Source: Setaria digitata
Taxonomy: Eukaryota; Nematoda; Chromadorea; Rhabditida; Setariidae
Length of the DNA: 64,000 nucleotides
Assembly: GCA_003640385.1 (NCBI GenBank)
Contig: RCAB01000293.1
Coordinates: 16,364 to 80,363, forward strand
Reading direction: 5' to 3'
A program made the translations under genes and the position numbers. A model generated the notes under the pieces. The model was not told the DNA's origin and ran no database searches. It worked only from the letters and a program-made list of their open reading frames with translations. Positions 1 through 10,798 of this stretch are shown here, piece by piece. Positions within the stretch are counted from its first letter, which is position 1. Every line of letters starts with the position of its first letter.

Positions 1-334
1 AAAGCATCATTAACTTTTAATTTTGCCAATTTCAAAATAACACTTATAATTCAGTCTTTTTTCTTGTTTTTAAATCGAAAAGAATTTATCCATTTTTATT
101 AAAATTTTACCAAATTAACTATTTTGTTCATTTTCTTGCTGCTCATTTCATTTTAAAGCTCAAATAAAGAAAAGAAATTTAGATTAATTTAATTAATTTT
201 ATCAACAATGATGTCATTATCCAAAATTCTCGGCATGAAGCGACATTTTTTTTTATGTTTAATACTAATTAAGAAGTAAACATCTAAGATTAATTGCTAA
301 TTACTGTTTGATTTTTGAATGAATAAAATTGCAG

Positions 335-3300
335 GTTAGCTATATTAAAGCATTAGATATTTGGTTAACATTTTCGCAGGTAATTTTTGTTCTTGCATTT
401 TCTTTTTCAATCGTTTTACTTAATAACTGAAATACTAATGCTATTTAATAGCTCATTTAAGGAGAAAATTATTGTTAAGACAATTATTGAAAATTACTAT
501 TTCATACAACAAATAAAATATTTATTTATTTATATTTTCATTTAATAACTAATTTATTATTTCCGCCACTAATTGATTTTTAATATTTTACCTACTAATT
601 GAAGTACTAATTATCTCATTTATTAATGAAATACTTCACGGTATTTGGAAACTTTTTCTTCTCTATTTTCTTCTATACGCCAAGTCTTTTAATTAATGAA
701 AACATCAGAAATCAAGTATTATTTTAAATGTTTAACCGTTGTGTACAGCATTAAGCTAATTTTCTTACCGCTTTTCCATTTGAAATTAATTGAAGAAATA
801 TTCTAGCAAACTTATTAAATTAGGATTTTTTTTTTTTTAAATTAGCGATCCATGGGTCGTTTTCATTTCTTAGTTACCTTTCATTACCAGAAGCAATTAT
901 TTAACAATATATTTTTATTTTTTTAATAATCAATAATGCTGATTTTTAGTTTTCATTATTGTGTTTGTTTAAATAAATATTAAGAAACATCCATCTGCTG
1001 CCATTTTCAATAATTAATTAGTTATTTCTCTCCTGCAACTATTTGCTTTTTTTTTTTTTTTTTTTCTAGATGAAAAGACCATAGCGAAGTAGTAATAACG
1101 TTAATTAAGTGGTGTGAAATTTTTGAACTATTTAATGAAAAGATCTGGGGTTATTTAGATTAAACTAAAGTAGGTGCTACTTAATAACTGATATTACTAA
1201 TTCACTACCAGTTGACCTTTAAATTGGTTCTCTTGGTTCTACTTTCAGATTTTTGAATCTTTTCAATGAAATTTGAATGCATTTCGTTTCATTGAAAATG
1301 ACAAAATCTGCATATGCCTATATTTATGGAATTCAAATATTTTTTTTAAATTTTTGAAGTTAAAAAAGAAAATGAATGAATGAAAAAATTATGGAATAAT
1401 TTAGGCACTAATATTTCTCGTATTACTGGAGTATTCATTTGTTAGCTATTATTTAACTAAACGTGACTACAACTGCATACATCGTCGTGTTTTTGGTGCA
1501 ACCGAAATTTATGCTGAAAGTGAAAAGGTAAGGAAAAGTTTGGCTAAGTCGAGAATGCACACCTCCGAATGCTTGAAATTTTAACAGTTATTTTCAATTT
1601 AATACATTTTTATTTGGGCATCAAAGAAAAATAATTTTTAATAAATTATTTCATTAAAGTTAATTCCTCAATAATGTTTATTAGTTCCATAGCGATGCAA
1701 AAAAAAGAAAAAAAAAAACTTTTTTATAAATTTCAACTCAATCTTTTCTATAAATTATTTAAGCTAATTTAAATTTACTAATTACGGTGTTCTTTAAATT
1801 TTTTTTTTTTTAATAAATAAATGAAGCGCTATTTCTTTGATGATTTGATCTCATGTGATGATTATCAATTATGTAATTTCATTTTCTCCAATTAATGATG
1901 TTAATTTAATACTCTCTGGCACTAAATTTTATGATAGTAAATAATTCTGATAAAATTCCAGAAAAAATTGGATCCACAGAGTCCATTAATGACCAATACA
2001 AGGAGGTATTCCATTGATAATGGTCACGCAAATGCGGTAAATGCCTATTCGTTGGCTACTGGCCTAACACGTTGTTTACGCAATACAGCAGTAAATATTT
2101 TAAATTTTTCTTGAAAATAATTAGTAAATGTATTTTTAATTACCCCCATTAATTACTTAAGAAAAGAATATTTTTTTATATTAAAAATTTTAATTATTTT
2201 ATTTAATTTAAATAGAATTAGGATTATGTTAAAATTATGCAGAAGATCATAATATGATAAAAATGATTGGATAGAAGCCAATTTTTAACTCATTAAAAAT
2301 TTTTGAATAAGCAGGCTTTTAATTATCATTCATGAAGCAGTTAATTTTTCAAATCTTTATGTAATAATTATTATTTCATCCTCCAGTTAATTGTATAATA
2401 CAACCTATAAGTAACTATAATAATCATTTATACTTTTTACATAGTTATTAAAAAGAAATAAATAAATAAAATTTTTCTCAATTTGTAAACAATAATAATT
2501 GAAGTGAATTCTTCAATTCTTAGAGTATAGTTTTGAAATAATTATTGCGTAAGTTGAATATTTTTGATTCTTAAATAATATGCAAGCTTTTATATTTATT
2601 TTGCAATTTAAATAGAAGTTACAAAATGGAAAATGACCAAATGCATAATGAAAAGAATGTTCTTATCATTAACTGATAATTTCATTTCATTCTTTTTTTA
2701 GACATTAGTTGCAAAAACACAACAACATGAACATGGCAGTGGTTTTTTTAACAATTTCGATATTTCAAAGCCATGTCAAAAATGTACGGCATCAAATGAA
2801 TTTGTCGCCAGACAAATTGATCTCTGTAAGTTATTCCATTTCTTAGGTATAAACACTTTAAGAAATATAATTCATTCAATAAATAATGTCATATTGTTTG
2901 GAACAAAAAGAAAAACATTTCAAATATTTTTAAGTATCTTAAAGAGAAAAGTTTTGCAAATATCTTTTAACAATTCAGTTGCATATCTCACTGAAAAAAA
3001 AAAAATATTTTTCCAAGACCATAAAATAGAAAAAAAAAAAAGAGAAGAAACTAAAAGAGTGAATAAAATGATATGATAGTGATAACGAATTAATACCAGC
3101 TACTGTTACCCATTAACCATAAAAAGTAAATTTTAGAAATTTGAAATAATAGGAAAAGCGTTGAGCGTTGTTTTTTATTCCTTCTTTTAATTGTCTAATT
3201 AACTGCTGAAAAAGATATGCAATTTTTTCTTTTTCTTTTTTTTTTTTTGAAACAGAATCTAAAATTAAAAAGTTAATTACAAATAATTTTGCACTGTTCG

Positions 3301-3440
3301 ATTTTTCTTTCCTTTGTTTTAGAGATAATTAAAACTAATTTTGACTTTTTACAGATAGCCGGATCATATTTCCAACGGTGTTTTTGCTCTTTTCCACCTG
3401 TTATTGGTTGTATTACAGTTGGTATACAAAGGAGGACTGA
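335..3440 (+). CDS. Cys-loop ligand-gated ion channel subunit, 3' part
   Basis: Five phase-consistent exons: 335-379, 1405-1527, 1962-2090, 2702-2825 and 3355-3440 (TGA). The first 15 codons read VSYIKALDIWLTFSQ, the M2-M3 loop and start of M3 in Cys-loop receptors. The next exon completes M3 (ALIFLVLLEYSFVSYYLTKR). A cytoplasmic M3-M4 loop of roughly 110 residues follows. The last exon gives SRIIFPTVFLLFSTCYWLYY, the M4 helix preceded by the usual ID-x-SR-x-x-FP signature. These receptors are pentameric plasma-membrane channels gated by small transmitters. The SYIKALD motif and M4 form fit the anionic (GABA/glutamate-gated chloride) branch better than nicotinic subunits, but the ligand-binding domain, M1 and M2 lie before the window, so subtype is not decidable. 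All introns have GT..AG ends. Confidence 0.88.
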
Positions 3441-5277
3441 ACACTTAAATGATTAATTAATTTCAAAACGGCAATTCATTTCACTTCCACAATTTTGCTC
3501 TATTAAAATAATTTTCATTTTTATTCTTACCACTATTGATTATTAATATTTATTATTATTATTTCTATTATTATTATTATTATTAATTCTATTAAGCATT
3601 ATTAATGCCATTGTTGTTTTATTCATTGCAATTTATAAACGAAATGCTAATATTATGGTATAATTAGCATGATTTTTGGATTTTGAAACGAAATGTTTTA
3701 AAAAATATCAGAGAATTGCTTCTATAAATTAATGCGTGAAATACGTGACGGAAGTATCCACATCTGTTTCTTCTGACAATTAATTAAGAAATAAAAGTTT
3801 AAAACTCGATAGCTCTGTTGCGGGAAAATTTTTTTTCTTTTTTTTTTTTTGAATTAAACGCAATATTATTGAAATAAGTAATTTCGATTTTATCGAAATG
3901 TAAATCTTCCTGAAAGTCTTGTTAAGGCGCACAAACACCTTAATTTTCTAGTTCAAGGAACGAAAAGTAAATGTTCGATGGATGTAATTAAATGTCGCAA
4001 TTAAAAGCAAAATTTCTTTTTGATAAATGAAAAATTTCGGAATTAAAATAAAACAATATTTGAGCTTTTTTTTACCTGCAATTTATACATGTGGAAATGC
4101 GGTAAAATGATGTGCGAAAAATTAAGAAATTATGCATTTAGTTCCTTTTTTCTCAAGCAATTTTAAACTTGAGATTAAATTATGCAAATTTTAGCTCACA
4201 CAAAATTCATTTTATTGCTTCAAATAGGTATTTAAGGAAGCAAATGAAGTGATTTTTATTTAATTTCCTAATTCCATTACTCCTAAACAGAGTAAATTAG
4301 CTTGGCTATCGTTATTTGGAAAACTTCCTGCATGGTATTTTATACTTGTGCGCTACTTATTGTTATTTCCATCAGTACTGCACTAAGTGACAAGCTCTAA
4401 GGAGGACTGATAATTCATTTCCAGGTAAATTTCTGGGTAGCTGCTTTTTTTTTTTCAATATTTACCTTGTTCTATACACTCTTTTAAATTTAATCTGTTT
4501 GGTTTCATCTGAAGATGATTTCGATATGAAGGAAATATTTAAAAACTAAAATTTTTAGTCATCATTTCAAACAGGTACAAAACGCGAGATAAGAAAAAGA
4601 TAGGAGGGAGACAGGAAACTTTATACGTTCGCGTAAGTAAAGCTTACGTACGCAAGACCTCTATACCAATTACGTCAAAATTAATAACGAATTTATTAAA
4701 ATAAATTAAAATAAGAAGTGAAAGAGACGTAATTTGATATAATAAGAGAAGGTTAAGGGACACCAAAAAAAGATAAGTCAAGAAAATGAAAAACAAATTG
4801 CATTTTACTGAAATTTCAGTAGAATATTAGTAGCGGGTCGTTTTTCAACAAAACTATCAAAGCAATATAGAAAAGATAAAAGATATCATAATGAACATAA
4901 CCAAGGTATAACTTTAATTAATTATTTTTTTTTATTATGTCATTTTGCTTCAAAATAGTAAGATATTAAATAAGTTATGTATGGAAATTTTCCGTTCTTT
5001 TCTATCTTCATGTAAACAACGAAAAAGAAAAAAAGGAACTAAAAATTTTGTTAATTATAATTGAAATTATTTTTTTTACATACACGTTATGAATGTTTAC
5101 ACATTCGTCTATGACATCAATACATCCGTGTATTATTGACGTATTAATTTAACATGAGCATTAAATTCTTTTTTTTTTTCTTTTAATTTTCTTAATTCTA
5201 AACTTTTTAGAAAAAAATTTAACAAAAAAAAAAAAAAAAAAAAAAAAAACTCAAAATAGAAGCAATAATTTCTTTAG
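3441..5277. other. Intergenic stretch between channel gene and PDZ gene
   Basis: AT-rich DNA with no convincing exon. It holds a TTA/ATT trinucleotide-rich tract near 3535-3600, likely in the channel 3' UTR, an AATAAA-like signal near 3789, a short perfect hairpin (CGTAAG, 5-base loop, CTTACG) near 4633, and a run of about 30 A near 5223-5250. Confidence 0.6.
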
Positions 5278-5290
5278 AAAATTGATAATG
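5276..5290 (+). promoter_or_regulatory. Probable spliced-leader acceptor and start codon of the PDZ gene
   Basis: The sequence TTTCTTTAG ends at 5277 and the ATG begins at 5288. No cis donor in frame is evident upstream, and the first coding exon reads directly into PDZ1, so trans-splicing is the simpler reading. Inference only. Confidence 0.45.
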
Positions 5291-8200
5291 CATATTTGGA
5301 AGCATTGGGAAAGAGAATACCAAACAGTTATTGTCAACATTTTCAAGGTATTATCAAAGGCAGCAAAAATGTTAATGTTAGCATTTTCGCTTACTGTACG
5401 TGAAGATTTTTCGGCACCGAAATGACAAATGATATTTTAAAACTTTTATTGAAAAAAATAAATGAATTGAATAAAAAAAAAGAAATTAAATAAACCTCAA
5501 AAATAAACTTGTTTTCTCCCATAACCAACTCTTTTGTCCGGTTGATCCTTATCAATCTTAATTATTGTATTTAATTAGCACAGTGGCAATAAATTGATTA
5601 ATATTTTTATCATTTTTAGAAACACAGATGAAATTTTTTATAGTCTATTAAAATAGGTTGGAATTATGATAACAAAAGCAATGGCTATAATGAAAGTTGA
5701 GCGTGGATCGATAGCTGAACAACTGTTACANTTTTTTGAAATTTTTTATAGTCTATTAAAATAGGTTGGAATTATGATAACAAAAGCAATGGCTATAATG
5801 AAAGTTGAGCGTGGATCGATAGCTGAACAACTGTTACAATTTGGTGATATAATCACAAAAGTTAATGATAAGAAAATTGAAACACGCAAAGAATTTGAAA
5901 CAATGCTAGCAGAAATATGCAAAAACGACTACACTGTTTGTCATTTGGATAGTAAAATAGTGTGACCAATGATAGTGATAATATACAATGGCATGTTAAT
6001 CATACTGCTGATAATTTAGAAAGAAAAAAAAAATTTGAAATACAGCTATTCTCACAATCCATAATTAATCTATCTTAAATATACACTCTAGAGGATACCA
6101 TTGTCTGTAGTAATTATAGTATTTTATTGGAATGATACTTATCAGTTGAAGCTGAACATCTAAATAGCACATCAGTTGTTAACATTAATTTTTAAATGAT
6201 AATTTAAAACTTTGCTGCAGCTTAAAATTAATGGAATACGATTAATAACAAAATTGGTAATGGNTTCACAATCCATAATTAATCTTAAATATACACTCTG
6301 GAGGATACCATTGTCTGTAGTAATTATAGTATTTTATTGGAATGATACTTATCAGTTGAAGCTGAACATCTAAATAGCACATCAGTTGTTAACATTAATT
6401 TTTAAATGATAATTTAAAACTTTGCTGCAGCTTAAAATTAATGGAATACGATTAATAACAAAATTGGTAATGGAGGAGCATCGATTTCCGAAAGGTTATG
6501 AACAAAGTTCAAATTATAAATATAATATTGCTGTTGTTTATTTCATTCATGGATGCAAATTAGCATTATCAATTAAATCATATAATAACAAGGTTTTTCT
6601 TATCACTGTTCTCTTCTCTTAAAAGTTAAGAAAAAATTATAAAACTTGTTGATTAAAAAATATGCAAATATTTNAATAAAAGTTAAGAAAAAATTATAAA
6701 ACTTGTTGATTAAAAAATATGCAAATATTTTAATTACACAGATTACGAACAATAAGCTTGATCAAATTTATAGGAAGAAGCAAAAAGTAATGCAAAAAAA
6801 TACATTTGTATTACTTGTTAAAATTAAAATGCATTCGCACTTAAGCATATTTTATGTNAATCAAATTTATAGGAAAAAGTAAAAAGTAATGCAAAAAAAT
6901 AAATTTGTATTACTTGTTAAAATTAAAATGCATTCGCACTTAAGCATATTTTATGTCGTCTTTTTTTTTCTTCTCATCCTTTTTTTTTAACAGTGGAATA
7001 AAATGACAGTCAAAAAATAATAACTCAGATAATAATTAAATCACAAATAATTAATTCGATAAATTTTGCTTTTGATTTGTTAGCCTATTTTTTAGTTCGT
7101 TTTTTTTTTGTATTTTATAGTCATTTTTTCATTTTTTTTTTTTTTTTAATTTATAAGGTATTTGAAGCACAATTATTGTTGGAAAAATTTAATGAATTCT
7201 AAATTAAATGATATTACAATACTTTCGGGTGTTTGTTACACGTGTAATTGAGCACACACTTTCCGGAATGAGCTTATCGGTGGGTGATGCAATTTTGGAT
7301 GTTGATTCTGTTCCGGTTACCACGGTTGTCGATACATCTAATGCAATATGTGCCGGATTGAGGAAGAACGGATATGTAATAATTTTCTTTTTTCTTGTAA
7401 ATCCCTGATTTAATTACGATTGACAAGTTAAATTTTGTAATTTTAGTTTATGAAGTAACATTCTTTGATTTTGCTTCTATCACATTTATTTCTTAAGAAT
7501 TCCAACGAATTAAGAAAATTTTTTAAACGATTAATTGGCGTGTATTGTACTACTGACCGCTTACTATTACAATTATTACGATATTCAAAGATTGTAAAAT
7601 GGCTAAAATCTTACTTTATGATTAAAATCTTTATCATATCATATCAAACAAAAAAAAAAACTTCATAATTTATATGGTTTTCATATTGAACAAAATTCGA
7701 ATATACATTTTTCACTCTGAGACTTGAGATATAATCATTTCAGTTTTAAATATACTTTATACAATTATTCGTTTCAAAAATTTTAAATAAACTGAAAAAA
7801 TACAACCTAGATAAGCTGAATACATTATCAGCTGGAATGTTAAATATACTGATAATATCGAACATTTTTCATAATATTCATCAATTAATATGAATAGATT
7901 TAAATGAAAACACATAGAATTTGTTGTCACAGAACTGCAACTGGCGTAGAAATATTACCCATCTGATAAATTTAGATAATTTCAAAAAAATTATAACACC
8001 AAGGAAACAAAGCTTGCAAATGATAATGTGAAAATGGAAATGAAACTGAATGACTTTTCGGACTGATTAAGATACTTTTCCATATTTTCAATAATCGAAT
8101 ATAGATAGGCCACGTCACTCAGTCAGCAACACTTAGCAATAATGATTAATTAATTGCAATTAGTAGCTCTCTAAATAAGTAGATAACAAGTCGATTACTT

Positions 8201-9527
8201 TCCTTGCTNACTTTTTCATATTTTCAATAATCGAATATAGATAGGCCACGTCACTCAGTCAGTAACACTTAGCAATAATGATTAATTAATTGCAATTAGT
8301 AGCTCTGTAAATAAGTAGATAACAAGTCGATTACTTTCCTTGCTTTAATTATAATTGAGAGTTATAATTGCACAGCAAAGTTAAATCTGAATTTTCGTTT
8401 TATACTGATATTGTGGTCGTCGAATTATTTTTTCATGCATATAGGAAATTGAAATTAAAATTATAATATAGATTATAAATAAGCTATGCGAGAAAAAACG
8501 AAAACCTGAGTGAATTAGTTAGGTAAGTAAATGATCTTTGGAATCGGCAAAACCTAAAAACTAAAAATTGTCGGCAGTTAGTTTTTAGAAATGCAAGGAT
8601 TTCTTGACCTTAATTATTATTTGTAATTAAGTGAGATATTTAATGCGAAATTCAGGTAACTTTGGTTATTGAGCAGCCAAATGATCCTTTAGCAGCTGTT
8701 CAAGTTCGACAAGCATTAATGGCCGAAAAGTCGATAGAAATGGATTTACCACTTGCACCTGATGTAATTGATATTTGTAAGCAAGAATGCAAACGAATGA
8801 AACGCAATCCTGACTTAAAACCAAAAGAAAGCATTTTGAAATGCCATAGGTGAGTTTTATTATCCACTTAAATCAAACTAACCAGAATAAATATTATAAT
8901 AAAAACTTTTAATTAACTTATCGTTTTCTTAATTATTTCAAACAATTTAACTATAATAAAGCAAAAAAAAAAGGACGAAATAATCTGTAGGCAAATTATT
9001 TGAAATATATAAATTCATAAAAGTAGATGTTTTGTCACATCAGTGATCAAATAAATGATTTGTATATTATGCGTTTTAATATTATCAAGAAAGGGCAATG
9101 AGGAAATGCTGTTGGAAATAAAATACGAAAAGAATTGAAAATTTTAGAATAAATAAAATAATGAATAAGAATTCCTTATACTAACATGATAATAAATTAA
9201 TGTTTGAAACAAAATGTAACATTTCCGCTTGAAATTTTATTTTCTTCTACCAGCTGTAGAAAAAATTTCAATCATACAATGGTTTATCAATTAAGAAAAA
9301 AAGATGCAACATTTCAATGTCGAATTAAAAAAAAAAAAAAATAGAACAAATGATAGAAGATTTTCAGTAATAAATCACGAGCAGTTAGTTCACGAATCCA
9401 GGTAAGTGAAGAAACGGAAGATATTCCAATTGCTTGTGAAGATAATCCAGCACTGCTTATGAAAGTACCATCAAAACCTCCAACGGGCCAATATTTTTCC
9501 ATAGCGGAGACACAGAAACAGTCGTAA
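5278..9527 (+). CDS. Two-PDZ-domain protein, unnamed nematode family
   Basis: Model, about 297 residues: start ATG 5288, exons 5288-5347, 5765-5935, 6431-6592, 7229-7375, 8656-8849 and 9368-9527 (TAA 9525). The ATG lies 10 bases after TTTCTTTAG, a likely spliced-leader acceptor. PDZ1 (about residues 10-95) shows VGIMITKAM, then ERGSIAEQLLQFGDIITKVN, the typical GSxA..GDxIxxVN core. PDZ2 (about 112-190) has KLALSIK, VFVTRV and LSVGDAILDVD. A basic, Cys-containing tail follows, ending in PIACEDNPALLMKVPSKPP. PDZ domains bind C-terminal peptides and scaffold complexes; the partner here is unknown. Oddities: five N-joins with duplicated flanks disrupt the locus, and the acceptor before exon 4 reads GG instead of AG at 7227-7228. 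The end of exon 2 is uncertain (5935 or 5959; both keep phase). AATAAA lies at 9562. Confidence 0.78.
5630..5838. repeat. Duplicated flanks around single N (5731)
   Basis: About 101 bases ending at 5730 recur at 5738-5838, directly after the N. Exon 2 of the PDZ gene starts inside both copies, but only the second copy is complete. This looks like unmerged contig ends. Confidence 0.85.
6047..6478. repeat. Duplicated flanks around single N (6264)
   Basis: Roughly 215 bases before the N recur after it. The copies differ by a 4-base indel near 6072 and by CTAGAG versus CTGGAG, which suggests two alleles. Exon 3 of the PDZ gene is cut off in the first copy and intact in the second. Confidence 0.85.
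6620..6957. repeat. Duplicated flanks around single Ns (6674 and 6858)
   Basis: Two successive joins. About 54 bases before 6674 recur just after it. About 95 bases before 6858 recur after it with several substitutions (for example GAAGAAGCAA versus GAAAAAGTAA). Confidence 0.8.
8074..8345. repeat. Duplicated flanks around single N (8209)
   Basis: About 134 bases before the N are repeated after it with a few base changes (CAGCAACAC versus CAGTAACAC; GCTCTCTAA versus GCTCTGTAA). It lies in the fourth intron of the PDZ gene. Confidence 0.85.
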
Positions 9528-10798
9528 AATTAATCAATTTGTAAAAAATATGGTTTAGTTCAATAAAATAAATGACGATATGATGCGATGCCTATTTATT
9601 TCATTACTTCAAATACCCAAGGAAAATGATAATGAAAGAAGCCCGCCTTTTTTTTTTTAAATAAAACTTCGAATTTGACTGATTTCCACTCCTAATTTTT
9701 CCATCGATTACCTTCAAGTACATCGACTGATTGACGACCGTATTCGACTGGTATAGGTACCGAATACGAAAATTTAGAAAAATCGTTGCTGTCTATTGAA
9801 TAAAGGCAGTTAAGATGATGAACTCTCTGCACCTATCTCCATTCCGGATAACAATACCTGGACCGGGTTTTCTCAATATATCTATTGAGTTTCAGGACAG
9901 GATTGTTATTAATCTCACTAAATGAATGAAAAGAAGCCCGCTCCCATCAGGTTTTGTAAGCTTTGCCACCATCCACCATTAATAAGCTGCAATTCATAAT
10001 ATCGCGCAATATAAATAAAACAGTCAAAATGAGTAGCCGAATCCAAGGAAAACGTTCTAATGAGAATTTTGGATAATGTGAAAGATGTTAAACGTAAGGG
10101 ATTGTTAAATTTAACAACATGCATTTATCAAATGAAGCGATTTATGCTCAATCAACCCTTAAAACAATAAAATGAATTGTCAGAGGGAAAAGTGGTGGTA
10201 ATAAATGACGACAATAACAATGGTAAAAAATATGATAATAATATTGTAATAATGCCGGTGATGCATTCATTCAAAGAGAAATATACAAACAGGGAAGCAA
10301 GATACAGATGGAGAAGCGGTCAAAGGCACAGAAAGCAGATGCACAGAAAAAAATATACTATCTACGAACATACTGGACACAAGTCATCGATTGAATAAAC
10401 ATAAAATCAAACAAATCCATGCAATATGCAATCGATGACATTATTAAAGCAAAAATATTCAGAGAAAATCATGTTCGTTTGACCTAATTATTACTTTACC
10501 ATATGACAGCCAATGAAAGGAAACCTATGTAATGTAATCTAATAAAACTACAGATTGATTTTACAGATTAGCATCGCTTGTTTCTTTAAGCTTAATGAGT
10601 TTCGATCCAAATCTCTACGGAGCTTCCACATATTTCGCTAATAATTCTAGAACCAAACGAAAGTTTTATAAAATCCCAATATTCTGAAATAAATGTTGAG
10701 AAGCCAATCAGATTTCAATCTTCTGCGCCACCTCTGACCAATATACTTACACATGAAACGAATCAAACAGTTCCTTACGTTCTCCATCAACGCTGCTG
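9528..10798. other. Intergenic stretch with a hairpin-forming segment
   Basis: Convergent 3' flanks of the PDZ gene and the TFIIA gene. No exon could be supported. It contains AATAAA at 9562 for the PDZ gene and an imperfect inverted repeat at 9850-9907. Two ORFs of about 70 codons here lack start context or similarity. Confidence 0.5.
9850..9907. repeat. Imperfect 58-base inverted repeat (potential hairpin)
   Basis: The outer arms AACAAT-A-CCTG and CAGG-ATTGTT pair around an inner perfect stem, CTCAATA and TATTGAG with a TATC loop. Whether it is transcribed is unknown. Confidence 0.4.

Noticed and set aside
9250..9345. Possible alternative exon of the PDZ gene reading CRKNFNHTMVYQLRKKD
   Set aside because: It runs into a poly-A tract and a stop without a donor; splicing 8849 to 9368 keeps phase and gives the better tail.
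10177..10398. 73-codon Asn/Lys/Arg-rich ORF
   Set aside because: No ATG start in good context, low complexity, no splice partners.
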